From Mactra quadrangularis (Eukaryota > Mollusca > Bivalvia > Venerida > Mactridae): 64,000 bases of DNA. The translations under genes and the position numbers were made by a program. The stretch is from the NCBI GenBank assembly GCA_025267735.1, contig CM046294.1, forward strand, positions 41,663,570 to 41,727,569. The letters run 5' to 3'. Positions 46,036 through 58,696 of the stretch are shown piece after piece. Numbering within the stretch: position 1 is the stretch's first letter; the number at the start of each line of letters is the position of its first letter. The notes below the pieces were generated by a model. It worked only from the letters and a program-made list of their open reading frames with translations. It ran no database searches and was not told the DNA's origin.

Positions 46036-46442
46036 GTCGATTGATCTGAAAATATATACATAGAATTATCAGGCCTAAATTGAATAATAACTTTTTAAAA
46101 CTTTCCGAAACCAATTATCTTCAACATAAATTCACATACTAAATCACACACGTTTACAAGTAATGTAAAAGTTGGCCAAATTATTCATGTACAGTACAGC
46201 CAATCGATATTTTACTAAAAGATCGCAAAGATTGCATGGACCCACCCATTAACTTTTTTTATTTCTTAACATGTTTTTTTAAACTTAACATCATTTTAAA
46301 GTCAATGTAATGTAGTAATAGCATATTATGATTTACTTTTTAAAATCGGATCATTAAAACGAATTCTCAAAACGTTCATAGTTAGATGTATTTTTTTTAT
46401 ATTTTTGGGCGTTTATTATTATTTTTGTAGGAAATGAGTTAT

Positions 46443-46560
46443 GTAAGGGATATACCACGAGAGGTGTCCACTATGTTAGATATTGGATAGTTGAGGCGCG
46501 TTAGCGCCGAAGCGTATCCAATGTCTAACATATTGGGCAGCTCGAGGGGTATATCTTACT
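46443..46560. repeat. 118-base imperfect palindrome
   Basis: GTAAGGGATATACCACGAG faces CTCGAGGGGTATATCTTAC, and ATGTTAGATATTGGATA faces TATCCAATGTCTAACAT, around a GC-rich centre GAGGCGCGTTAGCGCCG. It would fold into one long hairpin. Confidence 0.75.
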
Positions 46561-48084
46561 TAAATCACAGCTTACCTACAGATTATCATTATTGGGATAC
46601 AAAATGAATTTTAGTTTACATGCACTTATCACAAATAACTCTTAAAGAGTTATACATTTCAACTTCAACAAAAAGTAATACATTTATAGAATTTAAATAG
46701 ATATAGAAAAACATAATTGTTTCCCAAATGGTACCATTTTTGTTAGACAAATTAATGAATCGTTTGTTCACGAGATTTTCGTGCATATCCATTCTCATGT
46801 AAACTAATGTGTATTTATGACAGTGGTTGTTCATATTGTTTCTGTTCTTCATTTAGTCGGGTATATTGTGTGACAAAACCTTAATAATCATTGGAATTAC
46901 AGTGTTTGTTTTCATGGATATACTATTTATCATTCGGAAATCTTTCATTTGGATATAAATACATTACAACGGTTGCAATGCATGGAAAATGTGGATTATC
47001 AAGTGATTCCAGTCAAGTCCAAGAAGCGATATCAGCCACAGCCTGACATAAGGCTGATTTCTAATAAACTTGATGAAAACCTAATATTGCAGAAACAAGT
47101 CATAAGGAAGTTTATATATAAATGAAAAATATATTATATAAATAATAGCCACTTTGAGACCTGAATCTGAGCCCTGTGTGCACCAAACAAATATTGCATC
47201 TTTCGTAAGCAACATGTCTGCCCTTCTGTTCACATATTAATCTATGTTCGATTCAAGGCTCTATGATTATTTGATCATGGAGAGAGAGACAGTTGCGCAA
47301 GACCTAATTAAGAACTCAAACTTGTACGTTTTCCGTCCGTGTGCAAGCGGTGCAAACAATTTCATAGTATTGGTAAAAAGCATCACCTAAAATATCCTAA
47401 ATATCCTAAAATGTCCCTTTTTAGTACATATATTTATATTGTGAAAGTTAGTATGTATCGTTGACAACTTGCGTCTTGTTAATGTCATTTTGGCATTGCT
47501 GAGTGCTAAAGCAATGTCTACCATGTTTATGTTGTCCAGTGCAAGAATAATTTAGTGTTCTGCTATGATATTGTCTATGCTTTTGCTCAATTAAACACTA
47601 ACTGAACGCCGAAGTCACAGCATGCCAAGCACATCGTCCATTTTATTCAAAATATTTTTTCTGAGCTGATGACGAATAATATGTTCCATTCTGCAACTAT
47701 TTCTAAAAAAAGCTTTATTTTGTTTTATCACACGTTGTTATATTGAAGGACAATACTTAATTTGTTGAACTGAGGACAAGAAACGGCTAAGAGTGTTAGA
47801 CAGAGAATGTGTTAAATGTGCTTAAAATCTAGTTTGTGTCTTAGTATAATTCCAAACTTATATATATTTTTTTTAATTTTCAGAACGACACCGCAACGTT
47901 GACATACTGTGAACAGGAATTACACCATTAATACTAATGTCTTCATTTCGAATGGAAATGAGTGCAGAATTCCAAATTTTGATTTTATTTGCAAACGTTT
48001 GTTCAATAAATGAAACAAATACTCCCCTCGTTCGTCTGCTTTTTTTCTTGAAGTACATCAAAAAGGTAATCGTTCACTATTAAG

Positions 48085-48205
48085 GTTACACGTTCATTAT
48101 CTAGTGTGTTTGGACAATATCTAGCGTGTTGTCCAATATCAGACTTACACGTTAGATATTGTCCAAACACGCCAGATAATGGACGAGTAATCTTAATATT
48201 GGACG
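48085..48205. repeat. Nested imperfect palindrome
   Basis: GTGTTTGGACAATATCTA(G/A)CGTGT appears in both orientations around TTGTCCAATATCAGACTTACAC, with CATTATCTAG facing CCAGATAATGGAC outside. Confidence 0.6.
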
Positions 48206-49167
48206 GTTACCTGTACATTATTGAATATAAGGTACTGTGAAAACAATGAAATGTCGTCACAGCTGTGGTTTAATAATAAATAAATAAATTGTTCATGAAT
48301 TGATATTCAAAAATAATATATCAATTAAAAGCTATGACCATGCCCTTTATAAAAAATGTTAAGATGCACGATATCGTTTTGTTCACTCTGTCCACCGCAA
48401 GTGATCTGTTATCTTGCATACGTGTGTAAGAACTAATGCACATGTGGGGAAATTGAACTTTTTTTAAATATCTATTAAACGAGTGAATGGACTCACCTCT
48501 AAATTTCTTAAAAATATTATTTCTTATATGAATATGCTAACGGAAATCTTAAGAGTATAAGCTTAAAACTATAAACACTTCATATCGATATTTAACCAAA
48601 AAATACGGCTAAGAGTTCATGGACTAAGAGTCCGTTACTTTTTTCAAATGAACCAACCTTTTTACGGGCTTTTTATTTAAATATCCTATGAACTCTATAT
48701 AAATTTCCTGAAATGATAAACGTGAGCGTGGAACTGATGGATTATCATAATCACCAAAAAGATACATACTTTTATATACATTTTCACTAAATGTGTTGAT
48801 AAATTTTCTAAAATCTAGGTGAAATAAAATGTTACTTATTCAGTAAGTTGTCATATCATGGAATACATATATGTGAAAAATAAAGTTAACGTAAATGTAT
48901 ATATGTGGAATCAGTTATATCAATGATGAAATCATCAGCACTAATTAATACGTTGCATATGATTTATCTAAAGGCTGCAGTACTACTGCTACTACTTTAA
49001 CTTTTATTTCTAGTAGTATAAAACAAAATAAAATATGCATGCGCTTTCAAATCAAAGCGCTGAAGGCATTGAATCGGGTTTAAACGGTAAAATGAGATTC
49101 CCGGTCCAACAACGTTTGTACACAAAGAACAATTCAGTGATATTAGTTTGATAGGTACAACGGCATT

Positions 49168-49705
49168 GTTCCGGTTCAAAACACTTCAAACAATCGACCT
49201 ATAAAAATAGCAGGTTATCGGACAGGCAAACACGCCTTTAATTTGTTTTCGCACAAACACAACAAGTGAATGGGGTCATTCTTAGAACAATGCAATAACT
49301 ATCGCTTAAAAGTTATCATAAAGAACATTAATTCTACTGCAATTGTATGTAAAATAAATAAAGTCGCTATTCAGACATCATCCAAAGTCATCAACTACGA
49401 TCTTTAAACTTTTCCTGTAGAACCATTATATTTCATAAGATGATGTAACATCTCTACTGACAACTGGCACACGACGGGTCGTAACTGAATAGATGATACA
49501 ATTCTATTACATAATACGACGTAAAGATCTCTACTGAGACGCTTAACTATAAGCTATTTTACATATGCTTTAGTATGGACCGATTGACAAGTGTATTTCA
49601 GGAATTATTGCGCCTGTCATAGCAGACGATCATTTTGAATTGCTTTATACATATATACGGTCTGAAATACGGTTTATATATTTGTTCAGAACTGAAGAAC
49701 CGAGC
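49168..49705 (-). repeat. Arm 2 of the ~0.6 kb inverted duplication
   Basis: Reverse complement of 26670-27262; see CAATCGACCTATA, GACGGGTCG and TTCAGAACTGAAG. Confidence 0.75.
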
Positions 49706-50228
49706 AAATAAAAAATTGCTAATGGAATTAGCCGTTAATCCAATCAGTCATTATTCCAATTAGCGCTTTATACGCGTGCGCATTTTATAAGCGTGTAAAT
49801 TTGTCAACGTGTGACAATAGAAAAGCGAGATAACTATTGTAGAATATATTTTATGACTAAACTCCAAAAAGTTATACATGTTGGGTTTCGAGCTAACAAT
49901 AGTACGACGCGCTACTGAGCCAACAGTATATCGTTAGCTAGTTTGTATATGTATATAGCCAGCTAGTTTGTATCACGATATTTATTACGATAGTGCATAT
50001 ATTATAATGCAAAATGGTTGGAAGGAGACAAAAGCAAACGAACTACTTTCAGAAATGGTAATATGATTGCACAGTATAAACTGCACAAGTAGGTAAAACA
50101 TTGAGGATAGATATATTCTTAATAAGAACACATTCTTTTAGAAATAACGGTTCTATTAAATAACGTTGACATGCGAAGCAAAAAGTGTATTCAGTCTTCA
50201 TTGTAGAGTGATAACCAGTTGCTATCAT

Positions 50229-50560
50229 CATGTAGCGATAGTCTGTGATACTATCACGATACTCTATCGTCATGTATCGATAGTTTGTGTTACTATCACG
50301 ATACACTATATCGTCATGTATCGATAGTTTGTGATACTATCACGATACTCTATCGTCATGTATCGATAGTTTGTGTTACTATCACGATACACTATATCGT
50401 CATTTAGCGATAGTTTGTGGTACTATCACGATACTCTATCGTCATGTAGCGATAGTTTGTGGTACTATCACGATATTCTATCGTCATGTAGCGATAGTTT
50501 GTGTTACTATCACGATAAACTATATCGTCATGGTAATGTCACGATACATCGATGTATCGA
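50229..50560. repeat. 42/44-base satellite, seven copies
   Basis: Units start CATGTAGCGATAG or CATGTATCGATAG at 50229, 50271, 50316 (approximately), 50358, 50402, 50444 and 50486. Each holds CGATAG...CTATCACG, so every unit is itself partly palindromic. Lengths alternate 42 and 44, giving an ~86-base higher-order unit. Confidence 0.85.
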
Positions 50561-51483
50561 GAATATTGCCCTTACACTAGCCAACAGGTTGGTTCACCGT
50601 TAAAATAAAACAGGAAGTTAAAACAATCTAGTTAGAATCCATTTTTGACACATTTGTGCGTTTTTTATACAAAACATTTAAGGGAAGAAAGTATATTATT
50701 TATTATTACAAGAATCATTTCTCATACGAACCTTTTCTGCATCAATCTGTCTGCGACTTAATCAGTTGTATGGTAAAAAAACACGCAAATCAACAAAACT
50801 ATACAACTAATAAGTTAAACATTTAAAAAAGTTAATACCCGAAGTGAATATTAACCTGTTTGTCTCATTAAAATCCAAAATATTTTTATTGAAACACGAT
50901 ATGGAAAACGAGACAACGGTTTTCATGGTATAAAAAGCATACTTAAAACATAGTCTTAGTAATACGAATAATAAATGTCTACATGTAATTTGATAAGTTT
51001 TTACTTAATATTCTGGTCCGGGTCTGGATCGTTGTATAACTTCTTACAACGGTAAAAACTAATTTATTACATATTGGGTTCATATAATAAGAGAATACTG
51101 TATGCTATAGTGGCTAGTTTAACACTAACTAAATGACCAGAGTACATGTTACAAATACTATACAGAAGGCGTGGCTTATCAGCACGTTTAACAGTAGTAC
51201 AAGATGATTGGTAGAATGTAAATACACAACAATTCTCCCCTATTAAATGCAATGAATAAACAATTCAATACAAATGACCTGAAACTGAGATTATAAACAA
51301 CCATTAATCTTGGAGCAATAAATAATACAACATTCCAAGCAATAAAGTTTCAGTGAAATTAATGTAGCATTTCATTAGCACATAATTGTAATTTCACCAT
51401 GAGGATTAAATACACCTCAAAGGCATTCATTTATTTTCCACGCCAATTCAAGTCAATTCATTTTGACAGACATGTACGAGTAT

Positions 51484-52412
51484 TTATTGATACTCAAGAC
51501 GTTGTGGCGGATGTCTATCTCTGAACGGGTACCTTCTTGCAGGTGTCTGAGAATTTACGACAGAGGGAGTATTACTTTCCTTTAGTAAAACAGACTGATC
51601 AATTGTCGGCACTGTGGAAGTTTTATTGGAATCAATTTGATCATAATCTATCCTAATTTCATCTGAGAGGATTTCGAGTTCAATCACTGTTTGCGAGTCA
51701 TTAAACCCTAACTTAATTTCAGATCCACGTGTCTCTCCCAGGTTATGCCGTTACCTATATCTATTTTATATAACAACAGTCCGTCATGAGGCACAATACA
51801 TCCTAAAATCCATTTTGCCTTTGAAGTCGGCCTATAATCTCTAACAAAAATGTTCTGTCCTAACTCAAATTCTCGACATTTACTATTCTTAAAGAATGAA
51901 TTTTTCATTTGCGCGTCAGTGACATGTTTCTGCATATCCGGTTTAATTAATGCTAATGTAGTACGCAAATAACGACCGAACAATAATTTTGCAGGCGTTT
52001 CTCCAGTAGTGCAATGTGGAGTGTTTCGGTATCCGAGCAAGAAAACATTCATTTGCAAATTCAAATCCATATTACTATTCATTGCACCGTTGAATCTTTC
52101 AACTGAACCATTCGTTGATGGCTTGGCCACTGCGGTCCTGATAGGACAAATTCCGTTCAAACTATTGAACCTTGACCATTCTTTACAACGGAATTGGGGA
52201 CCATTATCAGAAACAACTTGTTAATGAATGCCATAACTAGAAAATTAATTCCGTATATTATTAATTGCATTGCTAGCAGTTGTTGATTTCATTTTAATAA
52301 CTTCAGGCCACTGAGTGCACATCTACAAATACAAGAAACATAAAACTTAAAAATGGCCCAACAAAATCAACATGAATTCGTTCCCAACTAGATGTTGGCC
52401 ATTCCCATGGGT
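51484..52412 (-). pseudogene. Ty3/gypsy Pol relic: integrase core and C-terminus
   Basis: Read on the minus strand from 52412: HPWEWP, WERIHVDFVGPF (first catalytic Asp), a frameshift, QWPEVIKMKSTTASNAI, a TAA at 52221-52223, VVSDNGPQF (second Asp), then NGSVERFNG with Glu exactly 35 residues after that Asp (DD35E), YRNTPHCTTGETPAKLLFGR, an SH3-like KWILGCIV...TWERHVD module and a terminal RRYPFRDRHPPQRL. No LTRs identified. Degraded and non-functional. Confidence 0.85.
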
Positions 52413-53984
52413 GTAAGTGAATTTCTTAGACTTAGACTGCATTTGACATGATGAAAATCTTTTGATCGTATGTTTAATTTTTGAAAGTTTTTTTTTTCAA
52501 AAAAATCCTTTCTATGTCAGACACTTGAAAAAGGACAAACAACACCATCAACTCAATAGAAATCATTGAGTCAACGCGACCAAGAAATAGTGCGGCAGAA
52601 AAATATGTGTACTATCAAAAGTAGATAAGTTAAAACAAATTAAACAAATACTTAAAATTATGATATTTAATGTGTTTTACCCAGTAATCAAACATCATTC
52701 TAACTGTGCACGAAGAGAAGGTTTTTGTATTATTGCGCATTAGTATATACCACACGTTTGTATATAAATACAATTTTAACGAGCGGTTATCACAGCAGGA
52801 GTTTACTATGAGAGCGTATAGCGCTGGCCATGTATCAAAGTTAAGCAATGAAATGTAAGGTTAGTCTTTTGGATGGGTGTCTGTAGAGGTTTAATGTCAG
52901 CGCATAGTGCATTTCATAAATGTTTTTTTTTATTTTGTTAGACCACAACAAATTATTCACTATGTCTGATTTCCCGCACCTTAAAATCCAAAAATAAAAC
53001 AATTGCCTCTGCACCTTGATATTACGCATCATAAATTTCGGAAAAGTCAAAATTTTTGACATTCGGCCTTGCAGAATTAAACTGAAAATTAGTAATTTGA
53101 GTTATAAATTTAATAGCAATACAAATCAGCATACTTTCACAATTACGGTAAAGCAGTAATGTATTTTTGTTTACATACGGCATTAGAAATTACAATAACA
53201 CAATCCTTTGTTCAGAAATATGATAACTGCACTCTGCCTTAGACCGTAAACTGAACTACACTCTCTTCACAGCTTATCTTGATGTGTGACGTCATACGTG
53301 CCTTTGTAGTGTAAAAAATATGAAAAAATATGAAGATTGATCCATAGAGAGCAGGTAGGACAGAGAGAAAACTTTACATTCCTACAATTTTGATGTCCCA
53401 AATAACATATCAGACTTGATTTAATTATTGTTGTATTATTAGACATTAGCATAATTTACCAAAAAATAATTACATTGTATACACAAAAAGTGAACCAGGC
53501 TGGTCCATTATAAGTTTAGTGTGGTTCTGATAATTGGTAATCTGTGCTTCCTAGTTATCTAATATTAATAAAAGTACATTTTGTAATACCAAATACAAAT
53601 GAAGTTATCTTTCACCTATGAACTCATGAAGGTGTAAACCTCTTTTACCCTACTTCTAACTAGTTTTAATTTCAATTGAGTTGGCATCTGGAGTAATTGT
53701 TAACTTGCTTTATATATCATACAACTACGTATAAGGTGATTACACTATAGAATATAGATATATGGTTATATAAGAAAGTCCATACTTTCTATGCACTCGT
53801 ATTTAACTTATGGTAAATAAATGTCTTAGAAACCGCACAAATAAATTCTCAAAATTCAAAATATTGGAAAAATATTTTTTTTGCTCTTTAGCTTCATTTT
53901 TTGGAACAAAATTCATAGAACATGTGATCAATTTGTTGTGGCCTTTCCATGGCCACACATAGTATAGGTTACATCGTGGCCAAC
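52413..53984. other. AT-rich stretch without recognised genes
   Basis: Only short chance frames. A TTGTTGTGGCC motif with GGCCAC repeats at 53931-53985 resembles the hairpin arms at 13293-13372. Confidence 0.4.
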
Positions 53985-54195
53985 AATCCACCTATCACTG
54001 TTCCTGAAAAGACTTAATCTCTGGATTACTACTAGATGCAATTCAGTGACTGAACACTGCCCTATTAAAATGATTTAGAATCAGTAGTAGGAGGGAGAAT
54101 GACCGTAAAATTATTTTATGACATAGCTCGACGAAAGTATGCCCTGCCCGTTAATCGAACCTACTACTCCTCGATCAGTAAAATAATGTGCATGT
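53985..54195 (-). repeat. SINE-like repeat, minus orientation
   Basis: AAGACTTAATCTCTGGATTA and GTAGGAGGGAGAATGACCGT match the 5606-5911 element; a reversed B box is at CGTTAATCGAACC. Confidence 0.65.
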
Positions 54196-54599
54196 AAAAT
54201 GAAATATGAAACACATTTGATTATGGATGATAAAGAGATGTAGTTGGATATCGAAATAGTAACTTTGAACTCCTAAAATCGTTCAAAAAACCCTTCCAAC
54301 AGTACATTCAGTATTTGGATTAACTTAGAGAATTATCTCTGAAAAGTGGGACGCAAACTTATGTGTTACTTGTATATTTGTATCATAATGATTCATATAT
54401 GATAAAACATGTGAAATATCTCATGTATCAGCAGAAATAAGTGTTACCCCACCCGCTATTTTTAATAATGTGCTGTTAGATGCCATCTTGGATTTTACTG
54501 TGAGCGCTTGCAATCGTTCAATAGCCTAACAATTCGTAAAAAGGGTGCTCGCTCGAGCACTCGCATTGTTGAACTCACTTCAGATTTAAACTTTGTACG

Positions 54600-54790
54600 A
54601 AGCAAATAGCTAACAACTGTCGTATTTGATACAGGAAGATAAGCGAGAGAGTAGCCGTAGAAAAATTAAAACATTTATGATCAAACTCTATGAAATGTTA
54701 GGGTTATGGTTTATGTCCTGCCTTGAATTCGAATTCACGATTCATAGACAGACGCTCTACTGTGTCACCAGGTTGTCTCATCATTAAGAT
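54600..54790 (-). repeat. Degenerate SINE-like repeat, minus orientation
   Basis: GTAGCCGTAGAAAAATTA, ATGATCAAACTC, then a reversed tRNA-like head (GAATTCGAATTCACG...GCTCTACTGTGTCACC). Confidence 0.45.
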
Positions 54791-54980
54791 AAAAAGAGAG
54801 TCCATCTTTGATTCATGTGTATGATCTATGCATTACCCTGCAGCGTTCACGGCTAACTGTTATCAACATTGAAAACTCGATCCTGCCAAATGGATTTTTA
54901 CAAGACCTAACGAAAGTTTACCGGAATAAAAAATCTAAGTCATAAGTTAAAATATGCTGTTCATTTTAACGATTTAGAAG

Positions 54981-55221
54981 CAGGGGCGGATTCAGTATTT
55001 TTTTCTAGGGGGACCGAACTTTTTGTAGGGGGGGTCCAAACTTTTGAACTACAACCACATTATACACATATTGCAGCATAATGCCACATGTTAATAATAA
55101 AAACTACATAACCATTAAATTTATGTTAAGCACCGAAAACAACTGCTTTAAAGCACTTTAACATCAAGTAATACACTAACGAACAGGTACATTTTGGAAA
55201 TTCTAGGGGGATCCGCCTATG
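54981..55221. mobile_element. MITE, TIR type CAGGGGCGGAT
   Basis: Starts CAGGGGCGGATTC and ends GGATCCGCCTATG (reverse CATAGGCGGATCC). Internal G-runs GGGGGACCGAAC and ACATTATACACATATTGCAG match, in reverse, the MITEs in gene B. Confidence 0.65.
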
Positions 55222-55464
55222 ACAAAAATATATTCTAAGTTAAAATTAGCAACATAACGACAGATAAGAATATCCTTATCAAATAAGGATTATTGTTGTT
55301 GTAAAATGTTGGTGAACCATTGAGCCACTCACTTTCATAAGTCACTGTATCGACGGCAGTTTAGATGGATTGTCTGTGGTCCACTGGCAAAATTCGAAGT
55401 CTGAAGATTGCCCATGGATTCATCAGTTGTATGATAAATTAAGCATAAATCTACAACAATAATA

Positions 55465-55690
55465 AAAGGAGTGGGTGTGGCCGAGTGGTTACGACGTTGA
55501 ACAAGTATTCATTGGGTAGCCAGCTCCGCGATGGTTCGAATCCTATCAAAACCTAATCCCGTTATTTCCTTGAGCAATAATTTTCACCCTACTAGCTCAA
55601 TACTCGGGGACAAGGAAGCTGCCTCGAAAGTGATTAATTAAAGTTGTGAGAACTTTATTCACAATCAAGCTAAAATAAATTAGTATATAT
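55465..55690 (+). repeat. SINE with class II tRNA (Ser/Leu-like) head
   Basis: GGTGTGGCCGAGTGGTTA is a tRNA-Ser/Leu-type A box region and GATGGTTCGAATCC the B box. The body ends TTCACAATCAAGCTAAAATA. A different head from the other SINEs here. Confidence 0.7.
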
Positions 55691-56694
55691 AACAAATAAC
55701 TTACCTTTATGAAGTAATACCCGAAAATAATATAAAACAGAAACAAAATAATTGTAACAAATAATGTTAACTATCTCTTCTCATCAAAAATCCAAAATCT
55801 TTTCATTGAATCACGTTTGGTAAAGAGAAACAATGGTTTGCATACTATGAGAAAACTTTAATTTGAAGGTAGTATAAAAAAAGATACGAATTATGTCTAT
55901 ATGTAAATTGATAATTGTAAACTATATGTTTCGTGTCTGGATCGCTATACACCTTCTAACAACGGTAAACAATAGTCTAACAAACAACTTGCCGTATAGT
56001 TTTACAGACAAAAAATAGTTTACATTTCTTAAAGAAGATTTTTGTTAAATATCAACAAAAAATGTGCATTTATATAAGGAAAATAATTCTTTAAACAATT
56101 TAAAAAAAAAAATACGTTTGTATACAATTTTTCAAACTTTTCTGAATGTATCTTTTTCAACTAATTTGAATTTATTTTATGTATATGAACTCAAGTATGA
56201 TAATTATTATGTTATGTAGAGTCTTATATGATAAGTTCATTTTATCATTTGATTAAGAATCTATGTATGAATACTTTCCTTGGTTTTGATCATGTGAATA
56301 CGACGTTTATAGTAATTCGAAATGCAAATCTGCTATAAATTGATTCTAATGTAACACCAGCTCGTTGTCTACTTGAGTATAACACTTTATTCTTACAATT
56401 CAGTACACTGGAGAATAGGAGTCAAGCGTGATTAAATAAAGAACTATAGTTGGCAATCAAGCTAAATGATATAATTTACAAAAGAAAGATCTGTTCACTT
56501 CAAAAATAAAATTCAAAGTCATATTTTAATTGAGTAAATTAAAATATTACTGCTATTTTTAAGAGAACGGCCATTTAACGTTTCCAACAGTATTTCTTAA
56601 ATTACCAGCAGATTTGTATTCTTTAACATATATTTTTCTTTTTTTCTTCCTTTCTATCTTTGTTCCCCGGACTGACTTTTTATCTCAATGTTTT

Positions 56695-56845
56695 CAGGGG
56701 CGGGTCCAAGATTTTTTCTAGGGGGGGTCCGAACTTCTTTTAGGGAGGATCCGAACTTTTTCTAGGGGGTTCCAAACATTTGCACAACCACAGGATACAC
56801 ATTTTGCAGCTTGCAGAATAATGCGGCATATTTATAATACTGTAA
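56695..56845. mobile_element. Truncated MITE of the CAGGGGCGG family
   Basis: Starts CAGGGGCGGGTCCAAG, with repeated GG(G)TCCGAACTT units; similarity ends near TTATAATAC without a visible second TIR. Confidence 0.55.
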
Positions 56846-57584
56846 CAGGATTGCTACCTGTTTCCAGGTTCGATCCTCTTTTCTATCAATATTTAACTCA
56901 AAACAGAAATAACAGAAACAGATTGGCAATAATATATTGATTTTTTTATTTACATTAGGTTAAATCAGATTCATGAAATATAAACAAAATACATGTCCAT
57001 TATAAAATTTATCCAAACCAAGAATGCCTAACAATTGAAATAGTTAATGCAAATAGAGACAACGTGACTGAACTCTTAGACAATAGGTAAATGCCACCTT
57101 TCATGTCCGTGAGAAACTAAAAATAATTGTCACCACTAGCTTATATACCCTTCAGTCAGAATTTCGCATGAAATTATCATAGTGCGTGAAATCTCACGGT
57201 ACATGAAGTTAACAAGATGCATCAATTACACTAGCTATCTATACAACCAATAATTTGATTACACATGGGCTAGTCAATGAAGTTTTAGAGTGTTCAGTAT
57301 TTAACACATTAGTATCATAAAACTATACACAATACTTTATACATTGTATTACAGTTCTTTTTTTCTTAACTCTCAAAACATGAATATTTTCACGGTGAAT
57401 GCGTTTGTTAAAATTATTTCCGAATGTGTGTATTATAATCGAGTAAAGCTGCTTATGTCGTATGATATGTTTTAGTCAAGATATTTTAAATAACAATTAG
57501 GCGGCCAGTACAAAAACAATGAATTCAGTCACTGTAAAATTATTCAAGCTTTGACAGTTGAGATAAAACGGACTGTGAAACCCT

Positions 57585-57692
57585 CCGTAAAATAAATAGA
57601 GAATATAAGGTTAGTGTCAATCTGTACCTAGTTTATCCGGCAAGTTGAAGAAGAAAAAGGATCGAATTGGATCATGAAAGTTAAAGATAAAA
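57585..57692 (+). pseudogene. Isolated Ig type b exon relic
   Basis: VEEEKGSNWIMKVKD matches the end of A 154-498 (IEEGTGSNWMIKVKG), with a recognisable but stop-containing stretch before it. No other IgSF exon lies nearby; evidence that the cluster once extended, or was copied, to here. Confidence 0.6.
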
Positions 57693-58696
57693 ATCAAAAT
57701 TAAAAACATGATTTTATAAAAAATATCTCTACCAAACCTTTGATCGATATATCACATAACGGATGTGTTCCGAAGTAAAAAAGTATGCAATGAGAAATAG
57801 CTTTATCATTCAGTTTGTGTAATGTAGTTTAACTAATAAAACCTATTTTTGCAATAGTATATGATGCGCAACGCGAGAAAAGGGCCCTTAAACTATTTGA
57901 CGTCGTTTTCTGTAAACGTCGAAAACGTGATCACTATGAATTTTTTTGTCACGTTTCACGGCGGTTGAAAGCAACTGGAGAATGATAGCCGTCAATAAAC
58001 TTTGCAGACGGTTTTTTTGCGGTAATAATGTTATAAAGCTCATGAACAATGGATGAAAATATAATTGATGAAAGTATATTCAACCTGCAAATTAAAAAAA
58101 TAACATTACATTATCCATAAGCAATTATCAAGTTGACAGTGAACAACTGTCAGTGATAAGTATACTTCCGCGTTCATTGATCGCAGTTTCTAGCAGCAGA
58201 AGTAAGATTTATAGCAATCTTAATCTATTAATCCACCCAAAAAGAATAACCATATTGACTGATTATGGTGTGTATTAGGTGTTGAATCCAATTTTGAGTA
58301 AAAATAATAAGAATACACAAGATTATCGATAAATCTACGCAGCCATTCAGTCGCGCTAGTGTTGCCAAGAAGTTGTTTACATAATCACTATGGTTTAGTC
58401 ACACGGTTATGTAACATGTACTCGCCTTTTGCAAATATACGAGCCTTTCACTAGGTACGGTTTTTCATAAAAAATAGACAGCTATGCCATTTGTTAAGTA
58501 CAATGTACAATTATAATTTAGCTGGTACGTCATTGACGCTTTCATATAAAGAGATCTGATACTTAATGTAACTAATTGCTTATTAAAATCTAGCTTCATT
58601 TTACAGACAATATTATGCTTAATATGAATCTGGATTTCAATCATCATCTAACCTAAGTAACATCATATTTAAATATTTAATGTTACTAATTTTCAG

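Larger units (their letters stand above)
46036..51483. other. Intergenic region upstream of gene D
   Basis: No supported exons. Contains palindromes (46443-46560, 48085-48205), an inverted-duplication arm (49168-49705), a degenerate reversed tRNA-like head near 49880-49945 and a satellite (50229-50560). Confidence 0.5.

Noticed and set aside
50371..50603. Two overlapping open frames with repeated peptides, and a CRISPR-like look
   Set aside because: They translate the 42/44-base satellite. Units abut without unique spacers and the genome is eukaryotic.
53281..53300. CRE-like TGACGTCA site
   Set aside because: A single palindromic octamer far from any supported start; expected by chance.
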